The notes below the pieces were generated by a model. That model saw only the letters and a list, made by a program, of their open reading frames with translations, was not told where the DNA came from and ran no database searches. Positions 1-5,195 of a DNA stretch of 8,627 bases are shown here, piece after piece. A program made the translations under genes and the position numbers. Every line of letters starts with the position of its first letter. Within the stretch, counting starts at the first letter, position 1. The stretch is from Prevotella sp. UBA3294 (GTDB taxonomy: Bacteria > Bacteroidota > Bacteroidia > Bacteroidales > Bacteroidaceae): positions 1 to 8,627 of the forward strand of contig DETG01000105.1 of the NCBI GenBank assembly GCA_002361535.1, in the 5' to 3' direction.

Positions 1-443
1 AAATCCGTTTCGGACCTCAGACCGACGACCATGATTACAACTTCAAACTGAAGCACGCTAAAGAGTTCCTCGAAGAGGGTAATAAAGTGAGAGCGTATGT
101 TTTCTTCCGTGGACGAAGCATTTTGTTCAAAGAGCAGGGCGAAGTCCTCTTGCTGAGGTTTGCTAACGACTTGGAAGAGTATGGTAAGGTAGAGCAGATG
201 CCCAGCTTGGAAGGGAAGAAGATGTTCTTGTACCTTTCCCCGAAGAAAGCAGGAGTCGCTAAGAAAAGTCAGCAGAAACTCGATCGTGAGAAACGAGAGG
301 CTGAAGCCAAGGAAGCAGCCCTTCAGAAACAGGCAGAGAAAACCGCTGAGTCGGCACAGGATGAGATGCCAGCTAATGGTGGCCTTTTCGCCAATGTGAA
401 GGGTGGTGATGACATCCTGAAGAAACTGAAGAAGCAAGGGTAG
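1..443 (+). CDS. infC: Translation initiation factor IF-3, C-terminal part (5' end outside window)
   Basis: The reading frame is open from position 3, the first complete codon, to the TAG at 441-443, so only the C-terminal part of the protein is present. It begins [19 protein letters not shown] and continues through [15 protein letters not shown] and [11 protein letters not shown], which are hallmarks of the IF-3 C-terminal domain. In this family that domain binds the 30S platform and prevents premature 50S joining while start codons are selected. After the folded domain there is a tail of about 64 residues rich in Lys, Ala, Glu and Gln, ending in ILKKLKKQG; longer charged tails are usual in Bacteroidetes IF-3. 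A Met at position 87 is internal and is not the start. rpmI and rplT follow on the same strand, the conserved infC-rpmI-rplT order. A threonyl-tRNA synthetase gene often lies upstream but cannot be seen here. Confidence 0.96.
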   Translation, partial: IRFGPQTDDHDYNFKLKHAKEFLEEGNKVRAYVFFRGRSILFKEQGEVLLLRFANDLEEYGKVEQMPSLEGKKMFLYLSPKKAGVAKKSQQKLDREKREAEAKEAALQKQAEKTAESAQDEMPANGGLFANVKGGDDILKKLKKQG

Positions 444-455
444 GATGTGAATCCT
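442..455 (+). other. Small hairpin at the infC stop codon
   Basis: AGGAT (442-446) and ATCCT (451-455) form a perfect 5-bp stem around a GTGA loop, which fits the GNRA tetraloop pattern. The stem includes two bases of the infC stop codon. No T-run follows directly, so this is not a convincing terminator. The remaining infC-rpmI gap (444-535, 92 bases) shows no gene; it contains an 8-bp palindrome GGCGCGCC at 479-486 and an A-rich stretch just before rpmI. It could be an L20-responsive leader by analogy with other phyla, but the sequence does not show this. Confidence 0.35.
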
Positions 456-535
456 CCATTTTATATGAGAAAGAAGATGGCGCGCCCGGTATATGCGTGG
501 CTGTCTGTAATAATAACCATTTAAAGATTAAAAAA

Positions 536-733
536 ATGCCAAAAGTAAAGACAAATTCCGGTGCCAAGAAAAGATTTCGTTTCACCGGTACAGGCAAGAT
601 CAAGCGTCACCACGCTTATCACAGCCACATTCTGACAAAGAAGACCAAGAAGCAGAAGAGAAACCTGGTTCATCAGGCAATCGTTGACAACAGTAACTTG
701 AAGCAGGTACGCGATTTGCTCTGCCTCCGTTAA
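536..733 (+). CDS. rpmI: 50S ribosomal protein L35
   Basis: The 65-residue product [20 protein letters not shown]... has the invariant L35 opening (MPKxKTxSGAKKRF) and the basic K/R/H-rich body ([22 protein letters not shown]) that binds 23S rRNA in the large subunit. The length is normal for the family. The frame also has an ATG 13 codons upstream at 497, but the MPKxKT start at 536 is the family start and lies right after an A-rich stretch (TTAAAGATTAAAAAA), a common Bacteroidetes initiation context. It sits 92 bases after infC and 26 bases before rplT, so it is almost certainly cotranscribed with both. No promoter is evident in the gap before it. Confidence 0.97.
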   Translation: MPKVKTNSGAKKRFRFTGTGKIKRHHAYHSHILTKKTKKQKRNLVHQAIVDNSNLKQVRDLLCLR

Positions 734-759
734 TCATTAATTAAGAAAGGAACAAAATT

Positions 760-1104
760 ATGCCAAGATCAGTAAATCATGTTGCTTCAAGAGCAAGGAG
801 AAAGAGAATTCTTAAGCTTACACGTGGTTACTTTGGAGCCCGTAAGAATGTTTGGACCGTTGCCAAAAATACTTGGGAGAAAGGTCTGACCTATGCTTAT
901 CGTGATCGTCGTAACAAGAAGCGTAATTTCCGTGCATTGTGGATACAGCGTATCAATGCTGCTGCCCGCATGGAGGGACTGAGTTATTCACAGCTGATGG
1001 GTGCCCTGCACAAGGCTGGTATTGAAATCAACCGTAAGGTGCTTGCCGATCTCGCCATGAATAATCCTCAGGCATTCAAGGCTATTGTTGACAAGGTGAA
1101 GTAG
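760..1104 (+). CDS. rplT: 50S ribosomal protein L20
   Basis: The 114-residue product begins [20 protein letters not shown] and contains the L20 signatures [40 protein letters not shown] and [27 protein letters not shown]. The first half is the long basic extension that threads into 23S rRNA and is essential early in 50S assembly; the second half is the globular domain. In several bacteria L20 also represses its own operon by binding a leader, but no such site is proven here. An AAAGGA motif 8 bases before the ATG is one of the better Shine-Dalgarno sites in the window. The gene follows rpmI by 26 bases and is followed by a strong terminator, so it is the last gene of its operon. Confidence 0.98.
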   Translation: MPRSVNHVASRARRKRILKLTRGYFGARKNVWTVAKNTWEKGLTYAYRDRRNKKRNFRALWIQRINAAARMEGLSYSQLMGALHKAGIEINRKVLADLAMNNPQAFKAIVDKVK

Positions 1105-1127
1105 TTTTATTCGCACGATACCAAATG

Positions 1128-1165
1128 GATTGCCCCGCACGACAAGTTGCGGGGCAATCTTTTTT
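1128..1165 (+). terminator. Intrinsic terminator of the infC-rpmI-rplT operon
   Basis: GATTGCCCCGCA (1128-1139) pairs perfectly with TGCGGGGCAATC (1148-1159), a 12-bp GC-rich stem with an 8-base loop. A run of six T follows (1160-1165). The start is 23 bases after the rplT stop codon. This is a textbook rho-independent terminator on the plus strand. Confidence 0.95.
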
Positions 1166-1177
1166 CTTTCGTTCGCT

Positions 1178-1203
1178 ACTTTTTTATGAAAAAGTTTTTT
1201 TTT
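1178..1203 (+). terminator. Weak second terminator or AT-rich element upstream of the RNA promoter
   Basis: ACTTTTT (1178-1184) pairs with AAAAAGT (1189-1195) around a TATG loop and runs into nine T (1195-1203). The stem has only one G-C pair, so it is weak as a terminator. It could be a backup for the strong terminator at 1128-1165, or an AT-rich upstream element of the promoter at 1219. The sequence does not decide between these. Confidence 0.4.
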
Positions 1204-1218
1204 CTCAGATATTATGCT

Positions 1219-1226
1219 TATCTTTG
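1219..1226 (+). promoter_or_regulatory. Bacteroidetes -7 promoter box of the structured RNA
   Basis: TATCTTTG matches the Bacteroidetes TAnnTTTG core exactly and is followed by CATC. No clear TTTG box is seen 19 bases upstream; that position falls in a T-run. Initiation 5-7 bases after the core would place the RNA 5' end at about 1231-1233, exactly where the outer closing stem of the predicted RNA begins. Confidence 0.78.
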
Positions 1227-1230
1227 CATC

Positions 1231-1480
1231 GCAGATTTCGTAAGGGATCTTGCGGTCTTTGACTTGATTCGAGGCATATAGCTATTTGTCAATCGACGGA
1301 AATCCTGGACGATTACCTGATAACTACATGGATGACAAGAGCACGGCAGCGGATATTGTTCCGTACCATCTGGTAAGATGATAATTATTGGCGTGGGTTT
1401 TGCTTGTCTTATTTGTAGTAGGTAGTCCAGAACCTCCCGTTGAAGATAAGTGAATACCCACGCCATCCGTTATCTCTGTC
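1231..1480 (+). ncRNA. Bacteroidales-1-type structured RNA, 6S-like rod
   Basis: Three things support a non-coding RNA: a perfect TAnnTTTG promoter directly upstream, a position just downstream of rplT (the documented context of the Bacteroidales-1 RNA motif), and long-range pairing of its two ends. Pairings read from the sequence, outside to inside: 1232-1235 with 1475-1478, 1241-1243 with 1470-1472, 1245-1248 with 1465-1468, 1294-1299 with 1437-1442 (one G-U), CTGGAC 1305-1310 with GTCCAG 1425-1430, TACC 1314-1317 with GGTA 1421-1424, ACTACA 1323-1328 with TGTAGT 1414-1419, and GACAAG 1334-1339 with CTTGTC 1403-1408. The result is one long interrupted rod with a large internal bubble, the architecture of 6S RNA, which mimics an open promoter and holds RNA polymerase. 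The 6S role is my inference. The 3' end is uncertain: a T-rich stretch at 1496-1510 may mark termination, with about 1480 as a processed end. Confidence 0.75.
1389..1465 (+). other. Alternative 3' hairpin inside the structured RNA
   Basis: TGGCGTGGGT (1389-1398) and ACCCACGCCA (1456-1465) form a perfect 10-bp stem enclosing 57 bases. If it forms, it encloses the 3' strands of the rod helices (1403-1442), so the two folds are largely incompatible. Confidence 0.55.
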
Positions 1481-1518
1481 TCGAATTTTGATTCACTTTT
1501 CTTTTTATTTAGTTGTGT

Positions 1519-1536
1519 CCTCAATGTAAATTGAGG
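1519..1536 (+). other. Perfect hairpin with GTAA tetraloop
   Basis: CCTCAAT (1519-1525) pairs with ATTGAGG (1530-1536) around GTAA, a GNRA-type loop. There is no T-run after it on the plus strand. On the minus strand the downstream bases are ACACAACTAAATAAAA, also not a proper U-tract. It follows a T-rich segment (1496-1510) that could be the real end of the upstream RNA. Its role is unknown. Confidence 0.4.
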
Positions 1537-1542
1537 TTGGTG

Positions 1543-1560
1543 TTGTGATAACTTTCACAA
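1543..1560. promoter_or_regulatory. Perfect CRP/FNR-type palindrome (TTGTGA-N6-TCACAA)
   Basis: TTGTGATAACTTTCACAA is an exact inverted repeat with 6-base arms and a 6-base spacer, the form recognised by many CRP/FNR-superfamily regulators. It lies about 140 bases upstream of the small-RNA promoter at 1684-1714, which is far for a classical activator site. The motif itself is certain; operator function is only a possibility. Confidence 0.35.
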
Positions 1561-1683
1561 TATCAGCACACATGAAATAAAATCAAATGTTTTTTAGACA
1601 AAAAGAAAAGTCTTCTCTTTTGTTTCATTTTGTATCAATGCGTTTGTCTATTGTTTCATTCTCAAATTTCATTCGTCGAAAAT

Positions 1684-1714
1684 TTTGCAGTCAGTTATTT
1701 TTACTGTACCTTTG
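1684..1714 (+). promoter_or_regulatory. Complete Bacteroidetes promoter (-33 TTTG, N19, -7 TACCTTTG)
   Basis: TTTG (1684-1687) is separated by exactly 19 bases from TACCTTTG (1707-1714), the full Bacteroidetes housekeeping promoter layout, and the core continues as CATC like the other promoters here. It is the best promoter in the window. Transcription would start at about 1719-1721. No gene on this strand lies between it and the terminator at 1832. Confidence 0.85.
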
Positions 1715-1748
1715 CATCACCAATAAGAAATAAGAATCAATAGATGCT

Positions 1749-1802
1749 TTGAGTTAATAGGTTATTAGTCTATAGAAATTGAGTTATTAGTTTTGTTATT
1801 AG
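1749..1802 (+). repeat. Short direct repeats GTTATTAG in the candidate small RNA
   Basis: The 8-mer GTTATTAG occurs three times (1761-1768, 1783-1790, 1795-1802) with a one-base variant GTTAATAG at 1753-1760. A longer unit TTGAGTTAwTAG is present at 1749-1760 and 1779-1790, 30 bases apart. Spacing is irregular (8, 22, 12), so this is neither a microsatellite nor CRISPR. Confidence 0.6.
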
Positions 1803-1831
1803 AAGTTAGTTTTAGTTATGTATCAGAAATT

Positions 1832-1865
1832 AGGCTCGTCGTGATGACGAGCCTTTCTTTTTGTT
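1832..1865 (+). terminator. Intrinsic terminator of the small-RNA unit, perhaps shared with mutS2
   Basis: AGGCTCGTC (1832-1840) pairs perfectly with GACGAGCCT (1846-1854) across a 5-base loop, followed by TTTCTTTTTGTTTT. This is a good plus-strand terminator. On the minus strand the same hairpin lies about 30 bases after the mutS2 stop codon but is followed only by AATTT, so it may serve mutS2 as a weaker bidirectional terminator. Confidence 0.9.
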
Positions 1866-1883
1866 TTGCTATGAGATGGTGTC

Positions 1884-4418
1884 TCAATCCAGATCAACCA
1901 CTGTGATGCCTGCACCGCCGAATTGTACGTGTTCATCTGCAAAGTGCGTAACGTTGGGGATGGCTGCGAGGTATTCACGGATCAATTGCCGCAGGATACC
2001 AGAGCCAGTGCCGTGTAGGATACGTACTCGGCTCACACCCACCAAGATGGCATCATCGATGAAATAGGTCACGGCATTGATAGCTTCATCGCCTCTCATG
2101 CCCCGAACGTCCAGATCTTGTTTGAAGTTGAGTTTCCGTTTATCGATGGCTTCCCGTGTAGAGGAGGAGTAGGAGGGTGTGAAAGTCTGTAGGTTACTCA
2201 CCCCTGATCCCTCTTTCGTCTCTGTCTTTTTCTTCTCCTCTGCAGATTCTAACCGTTCCAGTCGCATTCTGGTACGCATATCACCGAAGATGACTGTGGC
2301 CATCTTCCCGTCGATGGATTCTATCTTACCTACCGAGGTCAGTCCTTTGATACGAACTGTTGATCCTGCCGTGAGTACATTTTTTCCCTTTTCTATGGGA
2401 GTCGTAGGTTTCTGTTGCAGTGCAGCCGTTCTTTCGGCTTTCTCACGTTTCCGTTTCTCTTTCCGTTCCTTGCGTTCCTGGATCTGTTTGATTTTCCGGG
2501 CAATCATTTCATCGTTTGCCGTTGCATCCACGTCTTCGATTTGCTGTTTAAAGGTGTTCAGTTCCTCACGGATACGCTTTGCCTCCTCTTTTTCGGCCTG
2601 TGATTCCCGTATCTCCCGAATGGCGTTTTCAATCTTTCTATTGCTCTCCCGCAGCAATTCCTGTGCTTGTTCCTTTGCTCTGTTCAGGATCTCCTTACGT
2701 TGTTGTTCCAGTTCCTTCACCTCTTTTTCGTATCGGGCGATGGTCTGCTGCATGGTTTTCTCATGTTGGTGGATGTTCTGTCGTTTACTTTCCCAGTAAC
2801 GTTTATCACGAACGATATCCTGAAGATATTTGTCGCTTTGGATATAATCGCTGCCCACCATGTTGGAGGCATCTTGGATCACCTCTTCGGGAAGACCGAT
2901 TTTCCTGGCAATCTCAATGGCGAACGAACTGCCGGGTTGTCCTATCTGCAGTTGGAAGAGTGCCTGCATCTGATGACGGTCGTAGAGCATGGCACCGTTC
3001 ACCACCCCTGGATGTTGGTCGGCGAAATGTTTCAGGTTCTGGTAGTGGGTGGTGATGACGCCCCATGTTCCTTTTTGGCAGAACTGTTTCAGTACGCTCT
3101 CGGCGATGGCTCCACCAATCTGTGGTTCCGTTCCCGTTCCGAACTCATCGATGAGGATCAGTGTCTTGTCGTTGGCTGTTCTCATCATATTCTTCATGTT
3201 CAGCAAGTGACTGGAGTAGGTACTGAGGTCGTTCTCTATACTCTGCTCGTCACCGATGTCTATGAGGATATTCTGGAAAACCCCTGTTTTGCTGTTTTCT
3301 CTCATCGGTACCGACAAACCGCATTGAAGCATATATTGAAGCAATCCAGTTGTCTTCAGGCAGACAGATTTTCCTCCGGCGTTTGGTCCTGAAATGATCA
3401 GGATTCTTTTCTCCTGGGTGAGTATGATGTCCAAGGGCACCACTTTTTTTCCTTGTTTCTCCAACGATAGCTGTAGCAAAGGGTGGACGGCCTGAACCCA
3501 GTCGATATGTGGGCTGTTTCCCACATGTGGCTCCATGGCATGTATCTTTCTGGCCAGCATGGCTTTGGCACGGATAAAGTCGATATGTGCCAGGAACAGA
3601 TAAGAGTGTATGATCTCTTCCACGTACGGGCGCACCTCCTTGGCAAATTCCGTGAGGATACGGATGATCTCCCTTCGTTCCTCTGCTTCCAACTCACGTA
3701 TTCGGTTATTGGCTTCCACCACCTCTGCAGGTTCGATGAAGACAGTCTTTCCCGAAGCCGATTCATCGTGCACGATACCCTTGATCTTTCTTTTCAGTCC
3801 TGGTGCTACGGGAATCACCAGTCTGCCGTCGCGCATGGCCGGTGTCACATCCTTCTCCACCAGTCCTTCACTTTGTGCCGACCGTAATATATTATATAAG
3901 GTACGCGAGATACTGTTCTCAGTCTTTGCCAGTTCCCGTCTGATATTTCCCAGTTCCGGAGATGCAGTGTCTTTTACCTTCCCGAACTTATCGAGAATCA
4001 TGTCAATGCGCCGGATCAGTTGTGGGAAGGTCATCACGTCGACGGTCATCCGTTGCAGGGCAGGGTAGAGCGGTTCTTCCTCAGAACGGTTCAGGAATCT
4101 CACGATACCCAGTATCGTTTCCAGAGATCGTTTCAGGTCGAACAGTTCCTCCTCCTCCAGGTGAGTTCCTTCCAGTCTCAGTCGGCTCACCGATGCTCTG
4201 ACATCGAAGAAATACTGCAAGGGGAAGTCGTCTGCCTCCTCTTGGATTCGTCGGAACTCCTTTGTCTGTTCCAGATACTCATTGATTTCTTCAGCCTTCA
4301 CCGAGAGGGTCATCTCCGTTACTTTCTCTTTTCCTAACGTACTCAGGCACTCCTCTCGGAGCAATGCCCTGATCTCGTCGAAGCCTATTTTCTTTTCAAA
4401 GGTTTGGGGGTATATCAT
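1884..4418 (-). CDS. mutS2: MutS2-family ATPase with C-terminal Smr nuclease domain
   Basis: The product has 844 residues, slightly longer than the roughly 780-800 of many MutS2 proteins. In order: a helical lever/clamp region (about 1-320) without the mismatch-recognition domain of MutS; an ABC-type ATPase with Walker A GPNAGGKS (344-351), Walker B ILIDEFGTGTEP (421-432) and the TTH switch (456-458); a charged coiled coil (about 530-665); a KOW/SH3-like segment (about 683-722, TAGSTVRIKGL); and the Smr domain (about 765-844) with LDVRG (769-773) and HGTGSG (802-807). MutS2 acts on recombination intermediates in some bacteria and, as RqcU in Bacillus, splits collided ribosomes; the sequence does not say which applies here. 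All ATPase and Smr motifs look intact. The gene starts 36 bases after the sigma-factor stop and is probably the last gene of that operon. A small bulged hairpin (4430-4450) occupies the gap. The stop is TGA at 1886-1884. Confidence 0.96.
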   Translation of the reverse strand: MIYPQTFEKKIGFDEIRALLREECLSTLGKEKVTEMTLSVKAEEINEYLEQTKEFRRIQEEADDFPLQYFFDVRASVSRLRLEGTHLEEEELFDLKRSLETILGIVRFLNRSEEEPLYPALQRMTVDVMTFPQLIRRIDMILDKFGKVKDTASPELGNIRRELAKTENSISRTLYNILRSAQSEGLVEKDVTPAMRDGRLVIPVAPGLKRKIKGIVHDESASGKTVFIEPAEVVEANNRIRELEAEERREIIRILTEFAKEVRPYVEEIIHSYLFLAHIDFIRAKAMLARKIHAMEPHVGNSPHIDWVQAVHPLLQLSLEKQGKKVVPLDIILTQEKRILIISGPNAGGKSVCLKTTGLLQYMLQCGLSVPMRENSKTGVFQNILIDIGDEQSIENDLSTYSSHLLNMKNMMRTANDKTLILIDEFGTGTEPQIGGAIAESVLKQFCQKGTWGVITTHYQNLKHFADQHPGVVNGAMLYDRHQMQALFQLQIGQPGSSFAIEIARKIGLPEEVIQDASNMVGSDYIQSDKYLQDIVRDKRYWESKRQNIHQHEKTMQQTIARYEKEVKELEQQRKEILNRAKEQAQELLRESNRKIENAIREIRESQAEKEEAKRIREELNTFKQQIEDVDATANDEMIARKIKQIQERKERKEKRKREKAERTAALQQKPTTPIEKGKNVLTAGSTVRIKGLTSVGKIESIDGKMATVIFGDMRTRMRLERLESAEEKKKTETKEGSGVSNLQTFTPSYSSSTREAIDKRKLNFKQDLDVRGMRGDEAINAVTYFIDDAILVGVSRVRILHGTGSGILRQLIREYLAAIPNVTHFADEHVQFGGAGITVVDLD

Positions 4419-4429
4419 GTATGGATGGG

Positions 4430-4450
4430 AATCTTTCTCTTGAAAGGATT
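4430..4450 (-). other. Small hairpin in the sigma factor-mutS2 gap
   Basis: Read on the minus strand, AATC, a bulged C and TTTC pair with GAAA and GATT around a 4-base loop, giving eight base pairs within the 36-base gap. There is no T-run, so it is not a terminator. It could influence mutS2 translation or mRNA stability, but the stem is AT-rich and may be fortuitous. Confidence 0.3.
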
Positions 4451-4454
4451 AAAA

Positions 4455-5174
4455 CTATTGCAGTTCCGCCAGATGGCTGTTGGCCTTGCGCAGCTTTCTC
4501 ACGGCTTTGTCACGAATCTGACGGACACGTTCACGCTTCAGGCCCATCTTCGTTCCGATCTCCATCATGGTGAGATGCGGGGCACCGATGCCGAAGAAGT
4601 GTCTTATGATTGTCTGCTCACGTTCATCCAATACGTTGATCACCGTTTCAATCTGTGTTGCCAAAGCCTCCTGTTCCGCTTGCTTGTCGGCAAGAGGAGA
4701 GTCTTCGTTCTCCAGCACGTTCAGCAGGTTGAAGTTATTCTGGCTGCCAGCGGGAATCGGCTCTTCCATCGACAAGGGCTGACTGCGTTTTTTCTCTGCT
4801 GCTGTCATCTCCTTTTCCGGAATCCTGTAGAGTCCGGTCTGTTCGTCAAGAGCCTGTTCGATCTGTTTTCTGATAAACGGGGCGGCAAAAGCCACAAAGC
4901 GTTTTCCTTTACTGGCATCGAAGCGTGCCGCTGCCTTTATCATTCCGATATTACCTTCGCTGATCAGATCCTCTAAAGCCAGCCCGCGTCCTATATATTG
5001 CTTCGCCACTGTCACCACATAGCGCAGGTTCGCACTTGTCAGCTCATTCAGAGCCTTTGTGTCACCTTGCCGGATACGTTCTGCCAGCATGTTTTCCTGT
5101 TCATTGCTCAGCAGTTCCTCCCCACTGATCTCGTTCAGATAGGCATTCAGAGATTTCTTGTCGGTATAGTCCAT
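4455..5174 (-). CDS. Short RpoD-like sigma-70 family sigma factor lacking most of domain 3
   Basis: From the ATG at 5174 the protein has 239 residues. It has region 1.2 (YLNEISGEELLSNEQENMLAERI), region 2 (ALNELTSANLRYVVTVAKQY, LEDLISEGNIGMIKAAARFD), a region 3.2-like finger (NLLNVLENEDSPLAD, about 148-163) and region 4 with a helix-turn-helix (LTMMEIGTKMGLKRERVRQIRDKAVRKLRK, about 201-230). It would direct RNA polymerase to promoters. Bacteroidetes RpoD has about 45 further residues between YRIP and the finger (regions 3.0-3.1), which are missing here. The paired Trp of the melting segment (YATWWIRQ in E. coli) are Pro-Phe here (AFAAPFIRKQ). A GTG at 5192 adds six residues in frame, but AAAGGA nine bases before the ATG at 5174 favours the shorter form. 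It follows the peptidase gene by about 20 bases and precedes mutS2 by 36, so probably one operon. I regard it as an alternative, not the primary, sigma factor. Confidence 0.9.
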   Translation of the reverse strand: MDYTDKKSLNAYLNEISGEELLSNEQENMLAERIRQGDTKALNELTSANLRYVVTVAKQYIGRGLALEDLISEGNIGMIKAAARFDASKGKRFVAFAAPFIRKQIEQALDEQTGLYRIPEKEMTAAEKKRSQPLSMEEPIPAGSQNNFNLLNVLENEDSPLADKQAEQEALATQIETVINVLDEREQTIIRHFFGIGAPHLTMMEIGTKMGLKRERVRQIRDKAVRKLRKANSHLAELQ

Positions 5175-5195
5175 ATTCAAAAATCCTTTCACTTG

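Larger units (their letters stand above)
1720..1865 (+). ncRNA. Candidate small RNA with repeated GTTATTAG motifs
   Basis: A consensus promoter ends at 1714 and a rho-independent terminator lies at 1832-1865, defining an independent unit of about 145 nt. I see no credible coding frame: ATG 1744 hits TGA after two codons, and ATG 1818 gives eight codons that run into the terminator stem. The body is AU-rich and nearly free of self-complementarity. It carries GTTATTAG at 1761, 1783 and 1795 and GTTAATAG at 1753. It resembles no RNA family I can name. It converges on mutS2, whose stop codon lies 19 bases beyond the terminator, so read-through would make mutS2 antisense RNA. Ends and function are inferred. 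Confidence 0.65.

Noticed and set aside
497..535. Thirteen extra N-terminal codons on rpmI
   Set aside because: The family start MPKxKTxSGAKKRF is exactly at 536 and the extension covers the A-rich initiation region.
1218..1466. An 82-codon open frame on the minus strand (and a 66-codon one at 1324-1524)
   Set aside because: They lie antisense to the structured RNA, have no recognisable domain, and their composition looks like a chance translation of the RNA helices.
1621..1673. Three TTTCATT repeats and purine/pyrimidine-rich partial palindromes around 1595-1635
   Set aside because: They are short, in an AT-rich stretch, and expected by chance; no promoter or hairpin of quality coincides with them.
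1749..1802. CRISPR or tandem-repeat array
   Set aside because: Repeats are only 8-12 bases with irregular short spacing and no cas genes nearby.
1818..1844. Eight-codon peptide MYQKLGSS in the small RNA
   Set aside because: It runs into the terminator stem, has no ribosome-binding motif, and is too short to support by sequence alone.
2179..3392. Open frames of 206 and 241 codons on the plus strand inside mutS2
   Set aside because: They are antisense shadows of an intact mutS2 frame, with low-complexity Ser/Phe/Cys-rich products and no family match.
5175..5192. GTG start for the sigma factor
   Set aside because: It is possible, but the ATG at 5174 has an AAAGGA at good spacing, and the GTG lies only three bases from the previous stop without a ribosome-binding motif of its own. 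I keep it as an alternative only.
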